Source: Streptomyces sp. NBC_01478 (GTDB taxonomy: Bacteria > Actinomycetota > Actinomycetes > Streptomycetales > Streptomycetaceae). Taken from it: DNA of 64,000 nucleotides. Below the pieces are notes generated by a model. That model was not told the origin of the DNA, searched no databases, and saw nothing but the letters and a program-made list of their open reading frames with translations. Both the position numbers and the translations under genes were made by a program. The stretch is from contig NZ_CP109444.1 of assembly GCF_036227225.1 (NCBI RefSeq), positions 8,041,501 to 8,105,500 of the forward strand, written 5' to 3'. Shown piece by piece: positions 10,066 to 19,417 of the stretch (position 1 is its first letter; the number at the start of each line of letters is the position of its first letter).

Positions 10066-11568
10066 ATGACGGACCACAGCAGCATCATCCGGCTCACCGC
10101 CGCCGAGACCGCCGCGAACATCGCGTCCGGCGTCCTCACGGCCGTCGAGGTCACCGAGGCCCACCTCGCCCGTATCGAGGAGGTCGACGCGAAGGTGCAC
10201 GCCTTCCTGCACGTCGACCGCGAGGGCGCCCTCGCGCAGGCCCGCGCCGTCGACGCGAAGCGGGCCAGGGGCGAGCAGCTCGGCCCGCTCGCCGGCGTCC
10301 CGCTCGCGCTCAAGGACATCTTCACCACCGAGGGCATCCCGACCACGGTCGGTTCCAAGATCCTCGAGGGCTGGATCCCGCCGTACGACGCGACGGTCAC
10401 CAAGCGGCTGAAGGCCGCCGACGTGGTCATCCTCGGCAAGACCAACATGGACGAGTTCGCCATGGGGTCCTCCACCGAGAACAGCGCGTACGGGCCGACC
10501 GGCAACCCCTGGGATCTGACCAAGATCCCCGGCGGCTCCGGTGGCGGTTCCTCCGCCGCGCTCGCCTCCTTCCAGGCGCCGCTCGCGATCGGCACCGACA
10601 CCGGCGGCTCGATCCGCCAGCCGGCCGCCGTCACCGGCACGGTCGGCGTCAAGCCGACGTACGGCGCGGTCTCCCGCTACGGCATGGTCGCCTTCTCCAG
10701 CTCCCTGGACCAGGGCGGCCCGTGCGCCCGTACGGTCCTGGACGCGGCGCTGCTGCACGAGGTCATCGCCGGACACGACCCGCTCGACTCGACGTCCATC
10801 GACGCCCCGGTCCCGCCGGTCGTCGAGGCCGCCCGCAACGGCAGCGTGCAGGGCATGCGCGTCGGCGTCGTCAAGCAGTTCCGCGGCGAGGGCTACCAGG
10901 CCGGCGTCATCCAGCGCTTCGACGAGGCCGTGGCCGTACTGAAGGAACTGGGCGCCGAGATCGTCGAGTTGGACTGCCCGTCCTTCGACCTCGCCCTGTC
11001 GGCGTACTACCTCATCGCGCCCTCCGAGTGCTCCTCCAACCTCGCCCGCTTCGACGGCCTGCGCTACGGCCTCCGTACCGGCGACGACGGCACCCACTCG
11101 GCCGAAGAGGTCACCTCGATCACCCGTGAGGCGGGCTTCGGCCCCGAGGTGAAGCGCCGCATCATGCTCGGGACGTACGCGCTGAGCTCCGGCTACTACG
11201 ACGCGTACTACGGCAGCGCCCAGAAGGTCCGTACGCTCATCACCCGCGACTTCGAGAAGTCGTTCGAGAGCGTCGACGTGATCGTGTCGCCGACGACGCC
11301 GACCACCGCCTTCCCGATCGGCGAGCGTGCCGACGACCCGATGGCGATGTACCTCGCGGACCTGTGCACCATCCCGACCAACCTGGCGGGCAACTCGGCC
11401 ATGTCGCTGCCCTGCGGCCTCGCGCCCGAGGACGGCCTCCCGGTCGGGCTGCAGATCATCGCCCCGGCGCTGAAGGACGACCGGCTTTACAAGGTCGGCG
11501 CCGCCGTAGAGGCCGCCTTCGTGGAAAAGTGGGGCCACCCGCTGCTTGAGGAGGCACCGTCGCTGTGA
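10066..11568 (+). CDS. gatA: Asp-tRNA(Asn)/Glu-tRNA(Gln) amidotransferase subunit GatA
   Basis: A 500-residue amidase that releases ammonia from glutamine to amidate mischarged Glu-tRNA(Gln) or Asp-tRNA(Asn). The Ser-cisSer-Lys triad is visible as Lys83 (A-L-K-D-I-F), Ser158 in the G-G-S-G-G-G-S-S signature and nucleophile Ser182 in [10 protein letters not shown]. The spacings of 75 and 24 residues match known GatA enzymes. Its stop overlaps the GTG of the next small gene (GTGA), so translation continues by coupling. Streptomyces uses this indirect route to make Gln-tRNA, so the gene is expected to be essential. Confidence 0.97.
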   Translation: MTDHSSIIRLTAAETAANIASGVLTAVEVTEAHLARIEEVDAKVHAFLHVDREGALAQARAVDAKRARGEQLGPLAGVPLALKDIFTTEGIPTTVGSKILEGWIPPYDATVTKRLKAADVVILGKTNMDEFAMGSSTENSAYGPTGNPWDLTKIPGGSGGGSSAALASFQAPLAIGTDTGGSIRQPAAVTGTVGVKPTYGAVSRYGMVAFSSSLDQGGPCARTVLDAALLHEVIAGHDPLDSTSIDAPVPPVVEAARNGSVQGMRVGVVKQFRGEGYQAGVIQRFDEAVAVLKELGAEIVELDCPSFDLALSAYYLIAPSECSSNLARFDGLRYGLRTGDDGTHSAEEVTSITREAGFGPEVKRRIMLGTYALSSGYYDAYYGSAQKVRTLITRDFEKSFESVDVIVSPTTPTTAFPIGERADDPMAMYLADLCTIPTNLAGNSAMSLPCGLAPEDGLPVGLQIIAPALKDDRLYKVGAAVEAAFVEKWGHPLLEEAPSL

Positions 11569-11807
11569 GCAATGCACTGTCGAAGGCCAAGGGCTTCAAG
11601 AAGTCCAAGTCCGGCACGTACGTGTCGATGGCCACCACCGCGTTCGGCGCGCTGGGTGTCGCCAAGCAGATCAAGAAGGCGCGCACCGAGCACGACACGC
11701 TCCGTCTGATCGACGCCACGGTGTCCGCCGTCGCGCTCGTCACCGGCTTCGCCATCCTGTACCGCGAGCTGAAGCGGCTGGGCGACGACGACGTCCTGCT
11801 GGGCTGA
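11565..11807 (+). CDS. Conserved 80-aa protein between gatA and gatB
   Basis: An 80-residue basic protein of unknown function inserted in the gat operon. It starts at GTG 11565, overlapping the gatA stop by 4 bp, and ends 15 bp before gatB. The N-terminus is Lys-rich (A-K-G-F-K-K-S-K-S), followed by a short hydrophobic helix ([10 protein letters not shown]), a charged segment and a second hydrophobic helix ([15 protein letters not shown]). Two membrane helices are possible. I recall a similar small gene at this place in other streptomycetes. Its tight coupling suggests co-expression with the amidotransferase, but any functional link is unproved. Confidence 0.75.
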   Translation: MSNALSKAKGFKKSKSGTYVSMATTAFGALGVAKQIKKARTEHDTLRLIDATVSAVALVTGFAILYRELKRLGDDDVLLG

Positions 11808-11822
11808 GAGGGAAAGTTCACC

Positions 11823-13337
11823 GTGACCACCACGACCGACCTGGAGTCGTACGAGGACGCTCTCGCGTCGTACGACCCCGTCATGGGCCTTGAGGTCCAT
11901 GTCGAACTCGGCACCAAGACCAAGATGTTCTGCGGCTGTTCGACCGAACTGGGCGCCGAACCGAACTCGCAGACCTGCCCGACCTGCCTCGGCATGCCCG
12001 GCGCGCTCCCGGTCGTCAACGCGATCGGCGTCGAGTCCGCGATCAAGATCGGCCTCGCGCTGAACTGCGAGATCGCCGAGTGGTGCCGCTTCGCCCGGAA
12101 GAACTACTTCTATCCGGACATGCCGAAGAACTTCCAGACCTCCCAGTACGACGAGCCGATCGCCTTCAACGGCTATCTGGACGTCCAGTTGGAGGACGGC
12201 GAGACCTTCCGGGTGCAGATCGAGCGCGCCCACATGGAGGAGGACACCGGCAAGTCGCTGCACGTCGGCGGCGCGACGGGCCGTATCCACGGCGCCTCGC
12301 ACTCGCTGCTCGACTACAACCGCGCCGGCATCCCGCTCATCGAGATCGTCACCAAGCCGATCGAGGGTGCGGGGGAGCGCGCTCCCGAGGTCGCGAAGGC
12401 GTACGTCGCCGAGCTGCGCGAGCTGATCCGGGCGCTCGGTGTCTCCGAGGCCCGCATGGAGCAGGGGCAGATGCGCTGCGACGTGAACCTGTCGCTGCGT
12501 CCGCACGGCCGCGAGAAGTTCGGCACCCGCAGCGAGACGAAGAACGTCAACTCGCTGCGCTCCGTGGAGCGTGCCGCCCGCTACGAGATCCAGCGCCACG
12601 CCGCGGTGCTGAACTCCGGCGGCACGATCATCCAGGAGACCCGCCACTTCCACGAGGACACCGGGTCGACGACCTCGGGCCGCGTGAAGGAGGAGGCGGA
12701 GGACTACCGGTACTTCCCCGAGCCGGACCTCGTTCCGGTGGCCCCCTCGCGCGAGTGGGTCGAGGAGATCCGCGCCGAGCTGCCCGAGCAGCCGCTGGCC
12801 CGCCGCAACCGGCTGAGCGAGGAGTGGGGGATCACCGCGTTCGACATGCAGTCGATCCTCAACGCCGGTGCCATCGACTCGATCGTCGCGACGATCGACG
12901 CCGGTGCCGACGCGGCCTCCGCGCGCAAGTGGTGGATGGGTGAACTGGCGCGCAGCGCCAACGAGTCCGGCAAGGCGCTCGACGAGCTGCCCATCACGCC
13001 GGAGCAGGTCGCCCGCGTCACCGCGCTGGTCAACTCCGGTGACCTGAACGACAAGTTGGCCCGCCAGGTCATCGAAGGCGTCCTCGCCGGCGAGGGCACC
13101 CCGGACGAGGTCGTCGAGAAGCGCGGTCTGAAGGTCGTCTCCGACGACGGCGCCCTCACCACCGCCGTCCAGGAGGCCATCGCCGGCAACCCGGGCATCG
13201 CCGACAAGATCCGCGGCGGCAAGGTCGCGGCGGCCGGCGCCCTGGTCGGCGCGGTCATGAAGGCCACCCGCGGCCAGGCCGACGCGGCCCGCGTCAAGGA
13301 GCTCATCCTGGAGCAACTGGGCGTCAGCGAAGGCTGA
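11823..13337 (+). CDS. gatB: Asp-tRNA(Asn)/Glu-tRNA(Gln) amidotransferase subunit GatB
   Basis: The 504-residue kinase/transamidase subunit that activates the mischarged aminoacyl-tRNA with ATP. Visible are the N-terminal M-G-L-E-V-H-V-E-L, the Cys pairs M-F-C-G-C-S and [13 protein letters not shown] (zinc-site type), the [10 protein letters not shown] motif, [12 protein letters not shown] and the C-terminal YqeY-like tail domain from about residue 350. It starts at GTG 11823. It ends the gat operon; a near-ideal terminator follows at 13355-13387. Confidence 0.97.
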   Translation: MTTTTDLESYEDALASYDPVMGLEVHVELGTKTKMFCGCSTELGAEPNSQTCPTCLGMPGALPVVNAIGVESAIKIGLALNCEIAEWCRFARKNYFYPDMPKNFQTSQYDEPIAFNGYLDVQLEDGETFRVQIERAHMEEDTGKSLHVGGATGRIHGASHSLLDYNRAGIPLIEIVTKPIEGAGERAPEVAKAYVAELRELIRALGVSEARMEQGQMRCDVNLSLRPHGREKFGTRSETKNVNSLRSVERAARYEIQRHAAVLNSGGTIIQETRHFHEDTGSTTSGRVKEEAEDYRYFPEPDLVPVAPSREWVEEIRAELPEQPLARRNRLSEEWGITAFDMQSILNAGAIDSIVATIDAGADAASARKWWMGELARSANESGKALDELPITPEQVARVTALVNSGDLNDKLARQVIEGVLAGEGTPDEVVEKRGLKVVSDDGALTTAVQEAIAGNPGIADKIRGGKVAAAGALVGAVMKATRGQADAARVKELILEQLGVSEG

Positions 13338-13354
13338 GCCGGTACGCCCCGGCG

Positions 13355-13387
13355 AACGGCCCCGGAGACACGGTCTCCGGGGCCGTT
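13355..13387. terminator. Terminator between gatB and a convergent methyltransferase
   Basis: Perfect 15-bp inverted repeat (13355-13369 and 13373-13387) with a 3-base ACG spacer, GC-rich, followed by CCCGTTTTCCCG. It lies 18 bp after the gatB stop and 13 bp before the stop of the convergent methyltransferase, so it probably serves both. Confidence 0.8.
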
Positions 13388-13399
13388 CCCGTTTTCCCG

Positions 13400-14197
13400 T
13401 TACACCACCCGGCGGCCCACGACCCGGGCGAAGCCGAGGAGTTGCCCCTGGTCGGCCTTCACCAGTTCCACCGACTCACGGGCCATCCGCGCCATCCACT
13501 CGTAGGGACTCTCCTCGGCGCACACCTCGCTCCACAGCAGCCAGTCCTTCCAGCCGTCGGGCAGCCAGTCGGCGGCCTCGACCTCCACGGTCCCGCCGCG
13601 CGTCCAGTGGCGGCGCCACCAGGCGGGGGAGTGGAAGGCCCAGAAACCGGGGTCCCAGAAGGACTTCAGATGCTCCGGCGCTTCGTCGCCCGCCAACTCC
13701 TCCCGGAGCGCGGGCATGACGACGCCGATCCGGCCCCCGGGCTTCAACAACCGTGTCAGCGTGGGCAGATACAGGTCGGCGGTGCCGAAGTACTGGTAGG
13801 CGTCGATCGACACGATCGCGTCGAACGTGCCCTCCGCGAAGGGCAGGTCGTGCGCCTCCACATGCATGGGCAGCACGCGGTCCGCGACGCCCGCCTCGGC
13901 GATCCGTACGGCGTTCTCGTCGGGCTTCACCCACAGGTCGGCGGCGGTGACCTGGAGGTCGTACTCCTTGGCGAGGAAGACGGAGGTCATGGCGCGCCCG
14001 CAGCCCAGGTCGAGCACGCGCGCGCCGGGGCGCAGGGTGTCGAGGCCGAGGGCGGGTGCCAGCCATTCCAGCAGCCACAGCGCGTGCGGGCCCATCTGGT
14101 TCTCGATGGTCCAGCGGGCGTCGTAGGTGTTGCTGCGCGGGTAGCGGGGGTGGGTCAGACGGTCGGTCAGGCGGACGTTCGGTTCGGTGTCGGGCAT
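13400..14197 (-). CDS. SAM-dependent methyltransferase (class I)
   Basis: A 265-residue methyltransferase of the UbiE/cyclopropane-synthase-like type. Motif I is V-L-D-L-G-C-G-R-A-M-T-S, followed by the acidic loop T-A-A-D-L-W, motif II around D-A-I-V-S-I-D-A-Y-Q-Y-F and motif III L-L-K-P-G-G-R-I-G-V-V. The C-terminus carries tryptophan-rich stretches (P-A-W-W-R-R-H-W, W-L-P-D-G-W-K-D-W-L-L-W). I placed the start at ATG 14197 (MPDTEPNV) because GGAGGAG lies about 10 bp upstream; the frame extends to 14278. Substrate is unknown. Confidence 0.85.
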   Translation of the reverse strand: MPDTEPNVRLTDRLTHPRYPRSNTYDARWTIENQMGPHALWLLEWLAPALGLDTLRPGARVLDLGCGRAMTSVFLAKEYDLQVTAADLWVKPDENAVRIAEAGVADRVLPMHVEAHDLPFAEGTFDAIVSIDAYQYFGTADLYLPTLTRLLKPGGRIGVVMPALREELAGDEAPEHLKSFWDPGFWAFHSPAWWRRHWTRGGTVEVEAADWLPDGWKDWLLWSEVCAEESPYEWMARMARESVELVKADQGQLLGFARVVGRRVV

Positions 14198-14338
14198 CGG
14201 TGAACGGGCTCCTCCGGTTCTGCGTAGCTCCCTGTGGGAGAGCAACGAGATTGTGGAGGACGTCCGTTGGCCGCGCACCAGGTTTCTCAGGCGGAGGCGC
14301 TACGCTCGCCCGCCATGGACGGACGCGGAGATTCCGAG

Positions 14339-14617
14339 ATGTCCGAATCGGACGATTTCGATGATCTGGCACTGGACGCGCGGCGGGCCCGCTGGACGGC
14401 GGTCCTGACCGGAGCCGTGCTGGCCCTGGCCGGTGTGGCCGCGGCGGCGCTGAGGGCCACCGGTTCCGCACCGGTGCTCGTCCCGGCCGCCTATGCCGTG
14501 GGTGCGGCGCTGTGCGCGCTCGCGGCGGTCCTGGGGTCCAGGGGTCGTACCAGACGGGCGCTTTGGCTGCTGGTCGTCGGCGCGATGGTGATGGCGCTGG
14601 GGGACCAGTTCGACTGA
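14339..14617 (+). CDS. Small membrane protein, two predicted helices
   Basis: A 92-residue protein with an acidic N-terminus (MSESDDFDDLALDARRARW), two or three hydrophobic segments (T-A-V-L-T-G-A-V-L-A-L-A-G-V, P-A-A-Y-A-V-G-A-A-L-C-A-L-A-A-V and L-W-L-L-V-V-G-A-M-V-M) and a short D-Q-F-D tail. I chose ATG 14339 since GCGGAG precedes it at a suitable distance; ATG 14315 in the same frame would add eight residues. It resembles unnamed actinobacterial membrane proteins and I do not assign a role. Confidence 0.6.
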   Translation: MSESDDFDDLALDARRARWTAVLTGAVLALAGVAAAALRATGSAPVLVPAAYAVGAALCALAAVLGSRGRTRRALWLLVVGAMVMALGDQFD

Positions 14618-14666
14618 GGCACCGGGCGGGGTGACAGAGTCGCCGTTACTGTCCTGTGATCTGGCT

Positions 14667-14727
14667 CCCACTCTCGTGATGAAGCCCGTGAACGTCATGG
14701 ACGATCACTTTCGGCTGCGAGAGTGGG
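14667..14727. repeat. Long-spaced inverted repeat upstream of the MMPL gene
   Basis: CCCACTCTCG (14667-14676) and its exact complement CGAGAGTGGG (14718-14727) are separated by 41 bp. The element sits about 100 bp before the MMPL start and could be a regulatory stem or a terminator for the upstream gene. No T-run follows. Confidence 0.35.
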
Positions 14728-14823
14728 CCGCGTATCGCTCATGCGTTCTTTGCGGGCTGTTCATCCTTCGGACGATGTTTCCCGGTCAAAGATCCACAAT
14801 TCGCCATCCCCGGGAGCACGTTC

Positions 14824-17067
14824 GTGGCAGCCCTCGCCCGCTGGTGTGTTCGGCACCGCCTCGCCGCCGTCCTGCTGTGGCTCCTCGCGTTCGGCGGGGT
14901 CACCGCGGCCGCCGCGGTCGCCGGCTCGGCGTACTCGAACGACTACGAAGCCCCCGGTACGGAGTCGGGCCGTGCGACGCGGTTGCTCAAGGAGGGGTTT
15001 CCGGGTCTCGGCGGCGACAGCGACACCGTGGTCTGGCGCACCTCACCCGGTTCCGTCCGCGCCGCCGACGTCGAACAGACCATGACCGACGCCCTGGACA
15101 GGATCGCGAGCCTGCCCGGGGTCGCCTCCGTGGTCAGCCCCTACGACGGGCAGGGCACCGGCCGGATCAGCGCCGACGGGCGGACCGCGTACGCCACCGT
15201 CACCTTCGCTCACCAGGCCGAGGGCATCGACAAGTCCGAGGCGCAGGCGGTCGTCCGTGCCGCCAAGGCCGTCGAGACCGACGGACTCCAGGTCGAACTG
15301 GGCGGCGGCGCCATCGCGCTCACCGAGTCGTCGAGCGGGCACACCGCCGAGATCGTCGGGGTCGCCGTCGCGGCTCTCGTGCTGTTCCTCGCCTTCGGAT
15401 CGCTCGCCGCCTCGCTGCTGCCCATCGGCACCGCCCTGGTGAGCGTCGGCACCGCGTACGCGGCGATCGTGCTCCTGGGGCACGCGATGACCGTCGCCGA
15501 CTTCGCGCCCATGCTCGGCATGCTGATCGGGCTCGGTGTCGGCATCGACTACGCGCTGTTCATCGTGACCCGGCACCGGCGCGGGCTGAAACGCGGACTG
15601 TCCGTCACGGAGGCGGTCACCAACGCGGTCGTCACCACCGGGCGCGCGGTCGTCTTCGCGGGCGCCACCGTGTGCATCGCCCTCCTGGGGATGCTGATCC
15701 TGCGGCTCGGCTTCCTCAACGGGGTAGCGATCGCCGCCTCGTTGACGGTGGTGCTCACCGTCGCGGCCTCCGTGACGCTCCTCCCGGCCCTGCTGTCCTT
15801 CATCGGCCCGCGCGCCCTCAGCCGCCGCGAACGCCGCCGACTGGCGGAGCACGGGCCCCAGCCGGAGCTGCCCACCGGCCTCGCCGCCCGCTGGTCCGCG
15901 TTCGTCGAGCGCCACCCGAAACTCCTCGGCGCCCTCGCCCTGGTCGTCATCACCGTCCTCGCGCTGCCCACGCTCGCGCTCCACCTGGGCACCTCCGACC
16001 AGGGCAACGACCCCCAGTCGTCGACCACCCGCCAGGCCTACGACCTCCTCGCGGAGGGCTTCGGCCCCGGCGTCAACGGCCCCCTCACCCTCGTCACGAA
16101 GATCGACGGCGCCGAGGACAGGCTCACCCTCGACAACCTCGACGCCACCCTGCGCACCACCGACGGCATCGCCTCCGTGACCCCGGTGACCTACGACGCC
16201 GGCGGCTCCACCGGGTACTTCTCGGTCGTCCCGGACTCGGCACCGCAGTCCCAGAAGACCAGCGACCTCGTCGACCGGCTGCGCACCGAGGTACTGCCAA
16301 GGGCCGAGACGGGCACCTCGCTCGACATCCACGTCGGCGGGGTGACGGCGAGCTACGACGACTTCGCGGACGTCATCGTCGGCAAGCTCCCGCTGTTCGT
16401 CGGGGTCGTCATCTCGCTCGGCTGTGTGCTGCTCCTGCTCGCCTTCCGGTCGATCGGCATCCCGCTCAAGGCCGCGGCGATGAACGTCGCCGCCGTGGCA
16501 GCCGCCTTCGGAGTCGTCGTCGCGATCTTCCAGTGGGGCTGGGGGAGCGAGTTCCTGGGCCTCGGGCGGGCCGGGCCGATCGAGCCCTTCCTCCCCGTGA
16601 TCATGGTGTCCGTCCTCTTCGGCCTCTCGATGGACTACCAGGTCTTCCTGGTCAGCCGGATGTACGAGGAATGGCTGGAAACCGGCGACAACCGCCGGGC
16701 CGTCCGCGTCGGCCTCGCCGAGACCAGCCGGGTCATCAACTCGGCCGCCGTCATCATGATCTCGGTCTTCCTCGCCTTCGTGCTCAGCGGAGACCGCGTG
16801 ATCGCCATGTTCGGCATCGCGCTGGCGGCCGCCGTCGCCCTGGACGCCTTTGTTCTCCGTACGTTGCTGGTGCCCGCCCTCATGCACCTGCTGGGCGGCG
16901 CCAACTGGTGGCTGCCGCGCGGCCTGGACCGCGTCCTGCCCCGCATCAGCATCGAGCCCCCCGAGTGCCGCGCCGCCCATGAGAGGCTGGCCGCCGCGAC
17001 GGACGCCGAGGTGGCGGACGTCCTGGCGAAGGAGCGGGAGCAGGATGTACGCGATATCCCTGGGTGA
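14824..17067 (+). CDS. MMPL family (RND-type) transporter
   Basis: A 747-residue inner-membrane exporter of the MMPL family, related to mycobacterial lipid exporters and to streptomycete drug and pigment efflux proteins. The usual duplicated layout is visible: a first helix at about residues 12-35, an extracytoplasmic loop, five helices with the G-I-D-Y-A-L-F proton-relay motif (about residue 240), a second loop domain and five helices with S-M-D-Y-Q-V-F (about residue 603). It starts at GTG 14824. Its 3' end overlaps the next gene by 23 bp, suggesting an operon with the acetyltransferase. Substrate is unknown. Confidence 0.9.
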   Translation: MAALARWCVRHRLAAVLLWLLAFGGVTAAAAVAGSAYSNDYEAPGTESGRATRLLKEGFPGLGGDSDTVVWRTSPGSVRAADVEQTMTDALDRIASLPGVASVVSPYDGQGTGRISADGRTAYATVTFAHQAEGIDKSEAQAVVRAAKAVETDGLQVELGGGAIALTESSSGHTAEIVGVAVAALVLFLAFGSLAASLLPIGTALVSVGTAYAAIVLLGHAMTVADFAPMLGMLIGLGVGIDYALFIVTRHRRGLKRGLSVTEAVTNAVVTTGRAVVFAGATVCIALLGMLILRLGFLNGVAIAASLTVVLTVAASVTLLPALLSFIGPRALSRRERRRLAEHGPQPELPTGLAARWSAFVERHPKLLGALALVVITVLALPTLALHLGTSDQGNDPQSSTTRQAYDLLAEGFGPGVNGPLTLVTKIDGAEDRLTLDNLDATLRTTDGIASVTPVTYDAGGSTGYFSVVPDSAPQSQKTSDLVDRLRTEVLPRAETGTSLDIHVGGVTASYDDFADVIVGKLPLFVGVVISLGCVLLLLAFRSIGIPLKAAAMNVAAVAAAFGVVVAIFQWGWGSEFLGLGRAGPIEPFLPVIMVSVLFGLSMDYQVFLVSRMYEEWLETGDNRRAVRVGLAETSRVINSAAVIMISVFLAFVLSGDRVIAMFGIALAAAVALDAFVLRTLLVPALMHLLGGANWWLPRGLDRVLPRISIEPPECRAAHERLAAATDAEVADVLAKEREQDVRDIPG

Positions 17068-17620
17068 CGACGGGGCCGAACTGCGTCCCCTGGAGCCGTG
17101 GCACGCCGAGGAGTTCCTCGCCCACCTGGACCGCGGCCGGGAGTTCATCGGACAGTTCATCTCCTTCGGGTCCAAGGAGACGGACGTCGACTCCGCGCGG
17201 GCCATGCTCCAGCGCTACGCCGACCTGCGCGCCGCCGACAGCGCGTCCCTGCACGGCATCTGGCTGGACGGCAAGCTCGTGGGCGGGGTCCTCTTCCTGA
17301 ACTTCCACGCCGACCAGGGCAACTGCGAGGTCGGCTGCTGGCTGGAACCCGCCGCTGCCGGGCACGGACTGATCACGCGCGCGATACGGATCCTCATCGA
17401 CTTCGCGATCGAACAGCGCGGCATCCACCGGGTCGAATGGCATGCCGCCGCGGGCAATGAGAAGAGCCTGAATGTTGCCCGCCGCATGGGCATGACCAGG
17501 GACGGGATCCTCCGCCGGTCACACCCCCACGGGGGCCTGCGGCACGACATCGAGGTGTGGTCCGTGCTCGCACCCGAGTGGCGCGAGGCACGCGCGCGTG
17601 CCTCGCACGCCGATCTTTAA
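17045..17620 (+). CDS. GNAT family N-acetyltransferase (RimJ/RimL-like)
   Basis: A 191-residue acetyltransferase of the RimJ/RimL type. Typical signatures are the opening L-R-P-L-E-P-W-H-A-E-E-F, the beta-strand G-x-L-V-G-G-V-L-F-L, E-V-G-C-W-L, the acetyl-CoA loop A-A-G-H-G-L-I-T-R-A (in place of Q/R-x-x-G-x-G/A) and the late H-R-V-E-W-H-A-A-A-G-N-E-K-S. These relatives acetylate ribosomal protein N-termini or small amines. It starts at ATG 17045, inside the 3' end of the MMPL gene. Confidence 0.85.
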   Translation: MYAISLGDDGAELRPLEPWHAEEFLAHLDRGREFIGQFISFGSKETDVDSARAMLQRYADLRAADSASLHGIWLDGKLVGGVLFLNFHADQGNCEVGCWLEPAAAGHGLITRAIRILIDFAIEQRGIHRVEWHAAAGNEKSLNVARRMGMTRDGILRRSHPHGGLRHDIEVWSVLAPEWREARARASHADL

Positions 17621-17655
17621 GGAACTTCTCAGAAACCACCCCTACCGTGCGCACC

Positions 17656-18306
17656 ATGGGTACCAAGACTGTTGACGAGGCCGCGAACGAGGCCACCGAG
17701 GTGAAGAGCGACGCGGAGACCGTCGACGTCACCAAGACCGATGTGACGAAGGCCGATGTCACCAAGACCGACGAGGAAGTGACCGAGCAGGAAACCGCCA
17801 CCGCGGAGGCCACCGAGGCCGAGGCCGCAGCCGCCGAGGACGAGGACGACCTCTCCGAGGAGGAGTACGCGGCCGAGCTCGCGAAGCTCGGGCTGGCGGA
17901 GCCGGAGGGCTCCTCCGGCGTCGGCCAGGGTGCCGCCGCCGTGGTCTCCGCCGCGCTCGGCTTCATCTCGCTCTCCGGCGGCTGGATCGGCTCCGTCGCC
18001 GCCGCCCGCGAGACCCTCGTGGGCCAGCTCCACACCGCCTCCACCGCGAGCGTGGCCACCCAGATCAAGGAGGTCTACGGCGACGCCTGGCACACCACCG
18101 CGCTGTGGGCCGGCATCTTCGCTCTGGTCGGCGCGCTCGTGGGTGTCGCGGCCCTGGTCCGGCCCGCGTTCGGCGCCCCCGGCAAGCCGCAGGCCACCTG
18201 GATCAAGTCGGTCGCCTGGGCGGGTGTCGCGCTCGGCGTCGTAGGCCTGCTCCTGGCTGTCCTCAAGTACACCGACGTGCTGCTCAGCCTGCCGTCGGCT
18301 AGCTGA
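17656..18306 (+). CDS. Membrane protein with acidic Thr/Glu/Val-rich N-terminus
   Basis: A 216-residue protein I cannot assign to a named family. The first 95 or so residues are acidic and repetitive (D-V-T-K-T-D-V-T-K-A-D-V-T-K-T-D, then Glu/Ala runs), predicted disordered and cytoplasmic. Three hydrophobic stretches follow: A-A-V-V-S-A-A-L-G-F-I-S-L, W-A-G-I-F-A-L-V-G-A-L-V-G-V-A and A-G-V-A-L-G-V-V-G-L-L-L-A-V-L. I set the start at ATG 17656; the longer frame from 17557 would overlap the previous gene. A perfect 22-bp hairpin 30 bp downstream ends the unit. Confidence 0.75.
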   Translation: MGTKTVDEAANEATEVKSDAETVDVTKTDVTKADVTKTDEEVTEQETATAEATEAEAAAAEDEDDLSEEEYAAELAKLGLAEPEGSSGVGQGAAAVVSAALGFISLSGGWIGSVAAARETLVGQLHTASTASVATQIKEVYGDAWHTTALWAGIFALVGALVGVAALVRPAFGAPGKPQATWIKSVAWAGVALGVVGLLLAVLKYTDVLLSLPSAS

Positions 18307-18335
18307 CGACCGGTTTACTTCACCGCACGTCATCA

Positions 18336-18382
18336 GGGGTCTTAGTGCCTCCGTAAGCACCTTACGGAGGCACTAAGACCCC
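18336..18382. terminator. Perfect 22-bp hairpin
   Basis: Arms 18336-18357 and 18361-18382 are exact complements over 22 bp with only CAC between them. It is only moderately GC-rich and has no T-tract, which is usual for streptomycete terminators. It lies 30 bp after the membrane-protein stop and 130 bp before the next gene. Confidence 0.75.
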
Positions 18383-18515
18383 TTACGCACGTCTAAGGCC
18401 CGCCCGGCTCCGCAAGATGCGGAACTCTCCCGATGTGGCGGACCCCCCTGGGAGACGAAGGTTGAGGCATCGCAGAAAGCGAAGCCCGACAACCGCCTCT
18501 TCCAAGGGACTTGAG

Positions 18516-18701
18516 ATGTACGAGTACGAACTCCACCAGATCCGTTCCGCCGAACTGCGCCGGCAGGCCGCGAACGAGCGCCTGGCCCGCGAGGCCGTGC
18601 GCGGCGCCCGCGCCGCCCGCCGCGAGCAGGCCCGCCGTGCCGCCGAGGGGGAGGTGCATAGCCAAGGCCCCCGCAGGCACCTGTTCGCCCGAGCCTCGTG
18701 A
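18516..18701 (+). CDS. Small Arg/Ala-rich basic protein
   Basis: A 61-residue highly charged protein (MYEYELHQIRSAELRRQA...) predicted to be one long alpha-helix with many Arg and Glu. It starts at ATG 18516 after AAGGGACTTGAG. The stop TGA overlaps a GTG (18698) that opens the frame running through the tandem repeat and the LAL regulator. Similar short helical proteins are frequent in Streptomyces and have no known role. Confidence 0.6.
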   Translation: MYEYELHQIRSAELRRQAANERLAREAVRGARAARREQARRAAEGEVHSQGPRRHLFARAS

Positions 18702-18733
18702 CTGGCCGGGCCCGGCAGGATGGGGGCCGCGGG

Positions 18734-19384
18734 GTGCCGGCCGGGCAGGATGGCCGTGCGGTGCCCGCCGGGCAGGCTGGTCCTGCGGCGCCGGCTCGAC
18801 AGGACGGCCGTGCGGTGGCCGCTGGGCAGGATGGCGGCCGGGTGGTGCCGGCCGGGCAGGGTGCTCCTACGGCGCCCGCTCGGCCGGACGCGCGTAAGGC
18901 GCCCGCTCGGCAGGGTGCTCCTGCGGCGCCAGCTCGGCAGGGCGGCCGTGTGGTGCCGGCCGGGCAGCGTGGTCCTTCGGTGCCCGCCCGACAGAGCGGT
19001 TCTACGGTGTCCGCCGGGCCGGATGGTCCTACGGCGCCAGCTCGGCCGGACGCTCGTACGGCGCCCGCCGTGCAGGGTGCTCCTGCGGCGCCAGCTCGGC
19101 AGGGCGGTCGTGTGGTGCCGGCCGGGCAGCGTGGTCCTTCGGTGCCCGCCCGGCAGAGCGGTTCTGCGGTGTCCGCCGGGCAGGACGGTCCCACGGCGCC
19201 CGCTCGGCCGGACGCGCGTACGGCGCCCGCTCGGCAGGGTGCTCCTGCGGCGCCAGCTCGGCAGGGTGGTCCTGCGGTGTCCGCCGGGCAGGGTGGTCCT
19301 GCGGCGCCAGCTCGGCAGGGCGGTCCTACGGCGCTCGCCCGGCAGGGTGGCGGCGGGGTGCTCCCGGCCGGGGCCGGCCGCTCG
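18734..19384. repeat. 27-bp tandem repeat array, about 24 copies, with a 162-bp higher-order period
   Basis: The array is built from 27-bp units such as GCGCCAGCTCGGCAGGGTGG plus seven more bases, one unit being 30 bp and the last degenerate. Units alternate between two flavours beginning GCGCC and GTGCC/GTGTCC. Six-unit blocks (162 bp) recur about three times. All forward frames and one reverse frame stay open. In the frame of the downstream LAL regulator each unit encodes nine residues of the kind A-P-A-R-Q-G-G-P-A or V-P-A-G-Q-D-G-P-T. It may be an N-terminal extension of that regulator or a non-coding array. Confidence 0.85.
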
Positions 19385-19417
19385 AAAACCGGTGCCGTGT
19401 TGTCAGACCCGCGTGAC

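Noticed and set aside
18734..19384. CRISPR-like impression of the repeats
   Set aside because: The 27-bp units are directly contiguous with no unique spacers, and no cas gene is present.
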